Below, piece by piece: positions 56,043 through 64,000 of a DNA stretch of 64,000 nt. The notes beneath the pieces are model-generated. The model had not been told where the DNA came from. It ran no database searches and was given only the letters and a program-made list of their open reading frames with translations. Numbering within the stretch: position 1 is the stretch's first letter; every line of letters begins with the position of its first letter. Position numbers and translations under genes: made by a program. This DNA comes from Gluconacetobacter diazotrophicus PA1 5 (GTDB lineage: Bacteria; Pseudomonadota; Alphaproteobacteria; Acetobacterales; Acetobacteraceae), in the NCBI RefSeq assembly GCF_000021325.1, contig NC_011365.1, positions 1,881,001-1,945,000 on the forward strand. Direction: 5' to 3'.

Positions 56043-56925
56043 GAGCCTGTTTGGAAAGTCGCTGAAGTGTGATTCAAGCTCTGGATGTGGACGCCAGAGC
56101 AGAGAGGCCGCATGGCCAGGATTACCCGCAAGACGAAGCGTTATCCGTCTGATATGACGGAGGAGGAATGGGCGCGCATCGCGCCACTGATGCCCGAGCC
56201 GGGACGCACGGGGCGTCCGCGCGAGATCGAATTCCGCGAGGTGATCAACGCGGTTCGTTACCTGGTTCGATCCGGCTGCGGCTGGCGAATGCTGCCGATC
56301 CATTTCGGGCATTGGCGTACGGTCTATGGTTGGTTCAGGGAATTGGCCCGGCGGTTCCTGTTCCAGACCATTCATGATGTGGAACTGATGCTTGACCGGG
56401 AGCGCTCGGGCCGTGAAGCCAGCCCTTCGGCCGGAGTGATCGACAGCCAGAGCATCAAGGCGCCGCACGCGAAAACAAGAGGTTACGACGCTGGAAAGAA
56501 GATTGTCGGGCGCAAGCGGCATATCGCCGTGGATACGGACGGACGCCTGCTGATGGTCAACCTGACGCCGGCGGACATCTCCGACAGCGCCGGAGCGCAG
56601 ATGATCCTGGACGCGATCCGCAAGCGCTGGCCGTGGGTCAAGCATCTATTCGCGGACGGTGCCTATGACCGGCTCCAGTTGATGGACAAGGCTGCCTACC
56701 TGGACTTCGTCGTCGAGGTGATCCGTCGCAGGGACGGAGCGAAAGGCTTTGAGGTTCTCCCCCGGCGCTGGGTCGTGGAGCGAACCTTCGGATGGATGAC
56801 CCGATGGCGACGCCTCGTGCGCGATTACGAGCGTCGCATCGATGTCTCACAGGCCATGATCTTCGTCGCCATGGGCGCCAATCTCACCCGAAGAAACGCT
56901 CATCCATGACTTTCCAAACAGGCTC
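56043..56925 (+). mobile_element. IS5-family element (second type), copy 2
   Basis: This 883-bp element has the same 18-bp ends as copy 1, flanked by TCA (56040-56042 and 56926-56928). It is inserted just upstream of the proline-rich protein gene. Confidence 0.92.
56112..56909 (+). CDS. IS5-family transposase (copy 2)
   Basis: This 265-residue protein matches copy 1 except GCGWRMLP. A silent G/A difference is also seen near 56753. Confidence 0.9.
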   Translation: MARITRKTKRYPSDMTEEEWARIAPLMPEPGRTGRPREIEFREVINAVRYLVRSGCGWRMLPIHFGHWRTVYGWFRELARRFLFQTIHDVELMLDRERSGREASPSAGVIDSQSIKAPHAKTRGYDAGKKIVGRKRHIAVDTDGRLLMVNLTPADISDSAGAQMILDAIRKRWPWVKHLFADGAYDRLQLMDKAAYLDFVVEVIRRRDGAKGFEVLPRRWVVERTFGWMTRWRRLVRDYERRIDVSQAMIFVAMGANLTRRNAHP

Positions 56926-56936
56926 TCAGATGGAAG

Positions 56937-57227
56937 TTGCGGGCCGCGGCTTTCGCCGCGACCATGCTGAGTGCCGCTCCGGCGGAGGCCAGGCCGTGGA
57001 TTTATGCTGGACCTCCAGTTGTCGTTCCACCACCAGTCGTGGTCGCGCCGCCACCTCCGCCTGTCGTGATTGCACCGCCTCCCCTCACGATCATTCGCCC
57101 CCCACCACCGGTGCCACCCTACGAAATGGTGCCATTGCCACGCCGAGGCTATGTCTGGGAGCCGGGCCGCTGGTTCTGGACTCCGCGCGGCTACATCTGG
57201 CGGAGAGGCTGGTGGCGGCGCTGGTGA
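56937..57227 (+). CDS. Secreted proline-rich YXWXXGXW-type protein
   Basis: The 96-residue product has a signal-like start (RAAAFAATMLSAAPAEA), a proline-rich middle (PPPVVVAPPPPPVVIAPPP) and a C-terminus with YVWEPGRWFWTPRGYIWRRG, two tandem YxWxxG-type repeats seen in small periplasmic proteins. The start is problematic: only TTG 56937 is in frame, and the preceding ATGGAAG looks like ATGAAG with one extra G. The IS5 copy 2 sits 11 bp upstream, so the native promoter is separated. Confidence 0.6.
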   Translation: MRAAAFAATMLSAAPAEARPWIYAGPPVVVPPPVVVAPPPPPVVIAPPPLTIIRPPPPVPPYEMVPLPRRGYVWEPGRWFWTPRGYIWRRGWWRRW

Positions 57228-57747
57228 ACTCTGCCGTCTATGATGCCGCGAAGACCCGTTGAACTCTTGCATGCTTTCCGTGATAAAGAGCCTCGCGTAA
57301 CGGAGGGGAACCTCTACCAACGCGAGCAACCACATCGCGTGCAAGTTGGGCCACGCCCAGCACGGCGCTCGGCTCACCTGGTCTCCAGGCGGCGTTTTGG
57401 GGCAGAAAAACCAAGGGGCTTACCTGCCCCGTCACGATCCGGCCCGATGGCAAAAGCAGGTGTAGCAACGCTGTGAATTATGCGGCGCTCAACTGACGAT
57501 TCCGTGCTTCTGACGCCTCACCTCATTCACAAAACCCTCAGAATAATTAATAGTTATTCATCATATCACCGAATGTTCTGCTTTTGTCGTCCGCCGGATT
57601 ACGCCCGGATACGCCAGAGTACGCACACGCCGACAATTGCCGACACCAGTACTATTGTCCCACCTCAGAAGTACAATGTGATCGCCTTGAAGTATTCGTT
57701 TTTTATGCCCCATGATCTGGTTCTCTCCAGACGGAAAGGGCAGGACG
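57228..57747. other. Non-coding interval before the recombinase module
   Basis: About 520 bp without a convincing gene. ORFs on either strand overlap each other and look like chance frames. The 57540-57570 part is AT-rich. Confidence 0.4.
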
Positions 57748-57996
57748 ATGACGGACAAGGATCGCACGGCGACGACTGGGCCGATCGCGCCGGCCAATGA
57801 TAACAACCCATCGGGAACCTCATCCGATCCGGCGATGAAAGCGCGGATGGACGAACTGGTATTCATCCTCGCCAGGATGTTGGGACGCCAGATCGCCCGC
57901 GAGGAATTCGAACGGCGGCTGGGTGAGATTGACACCGCCAACGACAACGATCCGTCGGGCCGCAGTACGGCAAGTCGGGAGGAACCGGATGAATGA
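57748..57996 (+). CDS. Small hypothetical protein of the recombinase module
   Basis: An 82-residue hydrophilic protein starts MTDKDRTATTGPIAPANDNN, with a central helix MKARMDELVFILARMLGRQI and AREEFERRLGEID; ANDN occurs twice. It precedes the RelBE and recombinase genes. The function is unknown. Confidence 0.5.
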   Translation: MTDKDRTATTGPIAPANDNNPSGTSSDPAMKARMDELVFILARMLGRQIAREEFERRLGEIDTANDNDPSGRSTASREEPDE

Positions 57997-58104
57997 TGCC
58001 CGTCCTATCCATGGGACCATTTCAGGGAGGCCGGTATCACCCACTTTTGCGCTTCCTCCATTCGCACAAATGTATTACGTTTGTCATGCAATCAGGAGGA
58101 AGCC

Positions 58105-58368
58105 ATGTCCGCCGTGACGTTCCGTGTCGATGACGCCCTCAAATCCGCCGCTGTCGCCAAACTCTCCGCGCACGGCCTGTCTCTCTCCGACGTCCTGCGC
58201 GATACCCTGGCCTATATCGCCGAGACCGGCCAGCCACCGGTCAAGCGGCGGCTTGTGACCGACGAAGATGCAAGGCTGATCGAAATCGTCCGAGAACGCC
58301 TCGCCGATCCCGCCCCCCGCCACCGCATGACGCTGGCGGAACTCAAGGCGCGCCATCCGGATGACTGA
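58105..58368 (+). CDS. relB: RelB/DinJ-type antitoxin
   Basis: This 87-residue protein starts MSAVTFRVDDALKSAAVAKL after AGGAGGA, a ribbon-helix-helix antitoxin N-terminus, followed by LSLSDVLRDTLAYIAETG and a toxin-binding tail. It overlaps the toxin gene by 8 bp. Confidence 0.82.
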   Translation: MSAVTFRVDDALKSAAVAKLSAHGLSLSDVLRDTLAYIAETGQPPVKRRLVTDEDARLIEIVRERLADPAPRHRMTLAELKARHPDD

Positions 58369-58705
58369 ATACGCGATCGAATTCGATGATCGCGCACTTC
58401 GGGAATGGGACGGGCTTGACGGCAGCATTCGCAGGAAGTTCGAGAAAAAGCTCGAAAAACTGGTTCTGAACCCGCATTCTCCCGGTAACGAACTGCACGG
58501 CGATCTCGCGGGATTCTACAAGATCAAGCTGCGGCAGGACGGCTATCGCCTTGTCTATCAGGTCGTGGAACAGCGGATCGTCATCTTCGTCATCGCGGTC
58601 GGACGCCGCGAGGACAACGAAATCTACACGGCGGCAACCGGGCGCATCCCGGAGACGCCAGCCGATCGGACACGTCAGCCCAGCAGCAGAAGCCGCAAGA
58701 GGTAA
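58361..58705 (+). CDS. relE: RelE-family toxin
   Basis: This 114-residue protein has the RelE core: MTEYAIEFDDRALREWDGLD, FYKIKLRQDGYRLVYQVVEQ and VIAVGRREDNEIY. Catalytic Arg and Lys residues of ribosome-dependent RNases are retained in KIKLRQDGYRLVY. The C-terminal Ser/Arg-rich tail is longer than usual. It probably stabilises the adjoining mobile module. Confidence 0.85.
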   Translation: MTEYAIEFDDRALREWDGLDGSIRRKFEKKLEKLVLNPHSPGNELHGDLAGFYKIKLRQDGYRLVYQVVEQRIVIFVIAVGRREDNEIYTAATGRIPETPADRTRQPSSRSRKR

Positions 58706-58737
58706 ACCTTACAAAACCACCTGTCGGGAGATTCACC

Positions 58738-59412
58738 ATGACCCGCGTTGCTCTCTATGCCCGCTATTCCTCGGACAACCAGCGGGCGGCTTCGATCGAG
58801 GACCAGTTCCGCCTCTGTGAAGAACGCGCCGCGCGCGAGGGCTGGCAGGTGGTGGAGTATTACCGCGACGCGGCGATCTCCGGGGCCAGCATGATCCTGC
58901 GTCCCTGCATCCAGACCCTGCTGCGCGACGCCCAGGCCGCGCAGTTCGACGTCGTGCTGGCCGAAGCCCTGGACCGCGTGTCCCGCGACCAGGCCGACGT
59001 CGCTACCCTGTTCAAGCGTCTCCAGTTCGCGGGCGTTACCATCGTCACCCTGGCCGAGGGCGAGATCAGCGAGCTTCACGTCGGCCTCAAGGGCACCATG
59101 AACGCCCTGTTCCTCAAGGATCTGGCGATGAAGACTCATCGCGGCCTGCGCGGCCGGGTCGAGGCGGGCAAGTCCGGCGGCGGCCTGTGCTACGGCTATC
59201 GCGTCGTCCGGCAGTTCGACGCAAAGGGCGAACAGATCCGGGGCGAGCGCGAGATCGATCCCGCGCAGGCGGAGATCGTCCGCCGCATCTTCCGTGAGTT
59301 CGCGTCGGGGCGCAGCGCGCTTGCTATCGCCAGCCGCCTGAACGACGAAGGCGTCCCCAGCCCCACGGGCGGTAAGTGGAACAACACCACCCTGCGGGGC
59401 AACGCCCTGCGC
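58738..59412 (+). pseudogene. Large serine recombinase, truncated by IS256
   Basis: The resolvase domain (MTRVALYARYSSDNQRAASI, catalytic Ser at about residue 11 or 12; DRVSRDQADVATLF) and the start of the recombinase domain (GGGLCYGYRVVRQFD, SRLNDEGVPSPTGGKW) are present. The sequence stops after GNALRG (about 225 residues) at the left end of the IS256, far short of the normal 500 or more. The reading frame continues into the IS to 59493. The rest is absent beyond the element. Confidence 0.85.
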
Positions 59413-60768
59413 GGCTGTGTCCCGAGGTGTGGTGTAGGAGCACCGTTCCTCGAAGGGTTCGAGGTTATCAGGCGGCCACGGCGGGCAGGCTGATTGTGGG
59501 ATTATGGCTGATGGCGGCCAGTCCTTCCAGCGTCATGTAACGTCGGCAGACCGCCCACTCGTCGTTCTGTTCGAGCATCAGCGCGCCGACGAGGCGGATA
59601 ATGGCGGCATCGTTGGGGAAAATGCCGATGACGTCGCAGCGACGCTTGATCTCCCTGTTCACCCGCTCGATCGGGTTCGTCGACGAGATTTGCGTCCAAT
59701 GCTCCCGAGGAAAGCCCATGTAGGCAAGCACGTCCACTTCCGTCCGCTTCATGAATTCGGCCAGCTTCGGAAAGCCTTCGCGCAGCTTGTCGGTGACGTG
59801 CCGCCATTGGCGTGACGCATCCTCGGCGGTTTCCTGCGTGAAGATCGTGCGCAACAGGGCCGAGATGGCAGGACGCTGCTTCGCATGGGCATGGGCGAGC
59901 GCATTGCGCAGCCAGTGCACCCGGCAGCGTTGCAGGGTCGCATTGAACACGCGACCGGCCGCGGCCCGCAGTCCGGCATGCGCGTCGGCCACCACCAACT
60001 TCACGCCGCGCAGGCCGCGATCGGCCAGGGAGCGCAGGAAATCCGTCCAGAACGCTTCCGCTTCGGACGGTCCCGTCGCCACGCCGAGCACCTCACGACG
60101 GCCGTCCGTATTTACGCCCACGGCGATTATCACGGCAATCGAGACAATCCGGCCACCCTGGCGCAGTTTCAGATAGGTGGCGTCGATCCAGAGATACGGC
60201 CATTCGCCCTCGATCGGCCGAGACAGGAAGCTGTTGACCCGTTCGTCGATCTCGCCCACCAGACGACTGACCTGGCTTTTGGAGATGCCCCCGGCGCCCA
60301 TCGCGCGGACGAGATCATCGACCGATCGCGTGGAAATACCCTGGACGTAGGCTTCCTGGATGACCGCCAGCAGTGCCTTTTCCGCCGTTTTCCGCGGCTC
60401 CAGGAAGGTCGGGAAATAGCTGCCCTTGCGTAGCTTCGGGATCGCAAGCTCCACCGTGCCCGCCCGGGTGTCCCAGTTCCGAGCGCGGTAGCCGTTGCGT
60501 TGGGTCGAGCGGGAGGCCGAACGCGCGCCAAGCGGCGCACCGGTCCCGGCCTCAACCTCCATCTCCATCATCCGATCGGCAGCGAACGCCAGCATCTCAC
60601 GAACAAAATCGCCATCCGACGCTTGCTCCACAAGCTCCAGCAGCGCCATCTTCTCGTCGGTCATCGTCAGGTCCTTCAGGTTCAGTTCGCACCCGAACCC
60701 TATCAAAGACCGGCGATGGCCGCCTCAGCAGCCAGACTCGCTCCTACACCACACCTCGGGACACAGCC
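59413..60768 (-). mobile_element. IS256-family element
   Basis: This is an approximately 1.35-kb element with inverted ends GGCTGTGTCCCGAGGTGTGG. No 8- or 9-bp duplication is seen: the left flank is the recombinase gene and the right flank a different short sequence, so a deletion followed insertion. Confidence 0.85.
59468..60664 (-). CDS. IS256-family transposase
   Basis: This 398-residue DDE (mutator-type) transposase starts [20 protein letters not shown] after AAGGA. Catalytic segments are [27 protein letters not shown] and [15 protein letters not shown]. Confidence 0.92.
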   Translation of the reverse strand: MTDEKMALLELVEQASDGDFVREMLAFAADRMMEMEVEAGTGAPLGARSASRSTQRNGYRARNWDTRAGTVELAIPKLRKGSYFPTFLEPRKTAEKALLAVIQEAYVQGISTRSVDDLVRAMGAGGISKSQVSRLVGEIDERVNSFLSRPIEGEWPYLWIDATYLKLRQGGRIVSIAVIIAVGVNTDGRREVLGVATGPSEAEAFWTDFLRSLADRGLRGVKLVVADAHAGLRAAAGRVFNATLQRCRVHWLRNALAHAHAKQRPAISALLRTIFTQETAEDASRQWRHVTDKLREGFPKLAEFMKRTEVDVLAYMGFPREHWTQISSTNPIERVNREIKRRCDVIGIFPNDAAIIRLVGALMLEQNDEWAVCRRYMTLEGLAAISHNPTISLPAVAA

Positions 60769-60791
60769 CAATCCCAACAGCAAGCGGCCCC

Positions 60792-60865
60792 TGACCTTGC
60801 CCCCTGAAATGCCCTCGCATTGAAGTAAGGTCTGTCCACTGGAGACAGACGATGAAGAAAGCGCG
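60792..60865 (+). mobile_element. 74-bp left-end fragment of the IS407-like IS3
   Basis: It is identical to the first 74 bp of IS3 copy 1 (19924-19997), up to the first codons of OrfA (ATGAAGAAAGCGCG). It abuts directly a full copy in the opposite orientation. Confidence 0.9.
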
Positions 60866-60887
60866 TGACCCTGCCCCGAACGTGCCC

Positions 60888-61742
60888 TCAGTTTTGAGTT
60901 AGGGTCTGTGTATTGTTGTATGCCTTGGTGGCGTGTTGAGCGAAAGCCTCTGGCGTCATGCCATTGAGGCTGGTGTGAGGCCTGACGGCGTTGTAGTCGG
61001 CCCGCCAGTCCTCGATGACCGTCCGAGCGTGGGCGATGTTACGGAACAGATGCTCATTGAGGCATTCGTCGCGGAACCGGCCGTTGAAGCTCTCGACGAA
61101 CCCGTTCTGCTGCGGCTTGCCCGGTGCGATATAGTGCCACAGCACCGATCGCTTCTGCTGCCAGGCCAGGATCGCGTTCGATGTCATCTCGGTGCCATTG
61201 TCGCTAACGATCATCAGCGGCCAGCCGCGATGCTCGCCGATCCGGTCGAGTTCACGACCGAGGCGTTCGCCTGATAACGAGGTGTCCGCCACCAGCGCCA
61301 GACATTCGCGCGTGTAGTCGTCGACCACCGTCAGCACCCGGAAGCGCCGTCCGTTGTTCAATGCATCCGAGACGAAATCCAGGCTCCAGCGCTGGTTCGG
61401 CCCGTCGGGCAGCATCATCGGCGAGCGCGTGCCCAGCGCCCGTTTCCGGCCGCCACGCTTGCGGACCGACAGCCCCTCTTCGCGATACAGCCGGAACAGC
61501 TTCTTGTGGTTCATCGTCATTCCTTCCCGGCCGAGCAGGATATGCAGTCGCCGGTAGCCAAATCGCCGTCGCTCCCCAGCCAGTTCGCGCAGCCGCCCGC
61601 GCGCTGCGGCATCATCCGGGCGGCGTGACGCATAGCGCCAGGTCTTCGGGTCCATGCCGATCAGCCGGCAGGCCCGTCGCTGCGAATACTCTTTCTCCCG
61701 GATCGCCCAGGTCACGGCTTCCCGCCGCAAACCGGGCGTCAC
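60888..61742 (-). CDS. IS3-family OrfB transposase (copy 2)
   Basis: This 284-residue protein is identical to the OrfB at 20247-21101. Confidence 0.9.
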   Translation of the reverse strand: MTPGLRREAVTWAIREKEYSQRRACRLIGMDPKTWRYASRRPDDAAARGRLRELAGERRRFGYRRLHILLGREGMTMNHKKLFRLYREEGLSVRKRGGRKRALGTRSPMMLPDGPNQRWSLDFVSDALNNGRRFRVLTVVDDYTRECLALVADTSLSGERLGRELDRIGEHRGWPLMIVSDNGTEMTSNAILAWQQKRSVLWHYIAPGKPQQNGFVESFNGRFRDECLNEHLFRNIAHARTVIEDWRADYNAVRPHTSLNGMTPEAFAQHATKAYNNTQTLTQN

Positions 61743-62005
61743 GAGTTTTTTGCCAGTAGTTCCTTCAGCGTCGAGACGTCCATCACGCTCTCCGCCAGAA
61801 GCCGCTTCAGCTTCGCGTTCTCTTCTTCAAGAGCCTTGAGGCGCCGCGCTTCCGACACCTCCATCCCGCCGTATTTCGACCGCCAGGTGTAGAAGGTCGC
61901 GTCACTGATCCCGTGCTTGCGGCACAGATCCGCAGCCGTAGCGCCCGCCTGATGCTCTTTCAGGACCCCGATAATCTGGTCCTGCGTAAATCGCGCTTTC
62001 TTCAT
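61739..62005 (-). CDS. IS3-family OrfA (copy 2)
   Basis: This 88-residue protein is identical to the OrfA at 19984-20250. Confidence 0.9.
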   Translation of the reverse strand: MKKARFTQDQIIGVLKEHQAGATAADLCRKHGISDATFYTWRSKYGGMEVSEARRLKALEEENAKLKRLLAESVMDVSTLKELLAKNS

Positions 62006-62065
62006 CGTCTGTCTCCAGTGGACAGACCTTACTTCAATGCGAGGGCATTTCAGGGGGCAAGGTCA

Positions 62066-62183
62066 CCGTAGAACTGGACATTTATCGCAATTGGTTGCGG
62101 GTTAAGCGGCCCCGCTTTGAACCTGCGAAATTAGGTCATTGATTTTGGTTGGTATTTATTTTCATCCCGCCATGCAGCCAAAC
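62066..62183. other. Spacer with tRNA-fMet-like pieces
   Basis: TTGGTTGCGGG at 62091-62101 and TTTGAACCTGCG at 62116-62127 match, in order, parts of the neighbouring tRNA-fMet 3' half (as written on the plus strand), with 14 instead of 7 bp between them. This may be a remnant att site or decayed tRNA copy. Confidence 0.35.
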
Positions 62184-62220
62184 AAAAACCCCGCCAACCG
62201 ATTGGTTTAGCGGGGTTTTT
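62184..62220 (-). terminator. Terminator of the rRNA operon
   Basis: AAAAACCCCGC and GCGGGGTTTTT form a strong stem that includes an inner AACC/GGTT pairing. It sits 10 bp after the tRNA-fMet gene and would end the rRNA transcript; the A/T arms make it work in both directions. Confidence 0.8.
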
Positions 62221-62230
62221 GTATTTTGTA

Positions 62231-62307
<77 letters not shown>

Positions 62308-62341
62308 CTGGTGTGTGTGTTGTGTAGGGTGGACTGGAAGA

Positions 62342-62456
62342 CCTGGCGGCGACCGACTTTCCCGCGTCTTGAGACGCAGTATCATAGGCGCTGGGGCATT
62401 TCACGGCCGAGTTCGGGATGGGATCGGGTGGGTCTATCCCCGCCATGGCCACCAGG
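62342..62456 (-). rRNA. 5S rRNA
   Basis: On the minus strand the sequence starts CCTGGTGGCCATGGCGGGG and contains the conserved CCGATCCCATCCCGAACTCG. The terminal CCTGG/CCAGG helix closes it. It lies between 23S and tRNA-fMet in the usual operon order. Confidence 0.95.
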
Positions 62457-62574
62457 TCGTCCAGTCCACCCTGTGGGGTGTTATTGGGCGTGTGAGGTTG
62501 GTGCGGTGAGAGGTGAGTGTGTTGTGTGGATGATTGCTGTGCATGTGTGTTGCCTGCTGGGCAGGCGGTGTGAG

Positions 62575-64000
<1,426 letters not shown>

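Larger units (their letters stand above)
60866..62065 (-). mobile_element. IS3-family element (IS407-like), copy 2
   Basis: This 1200-bp element is the inverse of copy 1 at 19924. It inserted into another copy of the same IS, of which only 74 bp survive on the left. No 4-bp duplication remains (CGCG versus CCGT flanks). Confidence 0.9.

Noticed and set aside
50009..56925. Composite transposon formed by the two IS5-type copies
   Set aside because: Each copy has its own 3-bp duplication (TGA and TCA), indicating independent insertions rather than movement as a unit.
57238..57476. Overlapping small ORFs on both strands
   Set aside because: No ribosome site or family features; they mirror each other.

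Overview
This 64 kb window comes from a GC-rich alphaproteobacterium, most likely an acetic acid bacterium (Acetobacteraceae). The inference rests on gene content: DUF3363/DUF2840-type conjugation genes, MXKDX-repeat and YXWXXGXW secreted proteins, a 23S-5S-tRNA-fMet rRNA operon end, and a very heavy IS load including IS1031-like, IS630, IS701, IS481, IS5, IS3, IS256, IS110 and IS21 types. The species cannot be fixed from the sequence alone.

Layout. (1) 1-15.5 kb is ordinary chromosomal sequence: a seven-gene minus-strand operon joining a tripartite EmrAB/NodT-like efflux pump to a pirin-like protein, a broken fumarylacetoacetate hydrolase and a nitroreductase, run divergently from a LysR gene. 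It is followed by small redox and regulatory units (FadR, GST, quinone reductase, ketopantoate reductase, MFS pumps, ArsR). (2) 15.8-33.7 kb is an IS-packed zone. An IS630 element caps arsR, then come LysR/MFS genes, an IS3 inside an IS630-type remnant, an IS21 whose istA is split by an IS481 and an IS630, and then an AT-richer three-gene operon that I read as an ABC-three-component (ABC-3C) conflict/defence system. (3) 33.8-46 kb is a partial conjugative module (CopG-like protein, TraG/VirD4, DUF3363 relaxase with an oriT-like repeat, IS110, DUF2840). It carries a ParDE toxin-antitoxin pair and a LysR-pdxA-TIM barrel-cupin catabolic cassette; trb genes are absent. (4) 46-57.2 kb holds small secreted or unknown genes, PsiE, Hsp20, and many nested ISs. 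(5) 57.7-62.1 kb is a RelBE plus serine-recombinase module cut by an IS256 and bounded by a rearranged IS3. (6) 62.2 kb to the end is the rRNA operon on the minus strand (tRNA-fMet, 5S, 3' part of 23S).

Main result. Target-site duplications let me undo the insertions on paper. Removing one IS630, one IS1031-like and one IS701 element with their duplications makes the first ABC-3C gene read through in frame. Removing another IS630 restores a 570-residue DUF2326-type ATPase. The same approach restores pdxA (334 aa), an ArsR regulator (117 aa), a 116-aa secreted protein and IS21 istA. The window therefore preserves a recently and heavily transposon-inactivated locus. The first ABC-3C gene still lacks its N-terminus, lost at the IS21 edge, so the system is not functional here. 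All functional names come from sequence recognition by eye; none was checked against a database.
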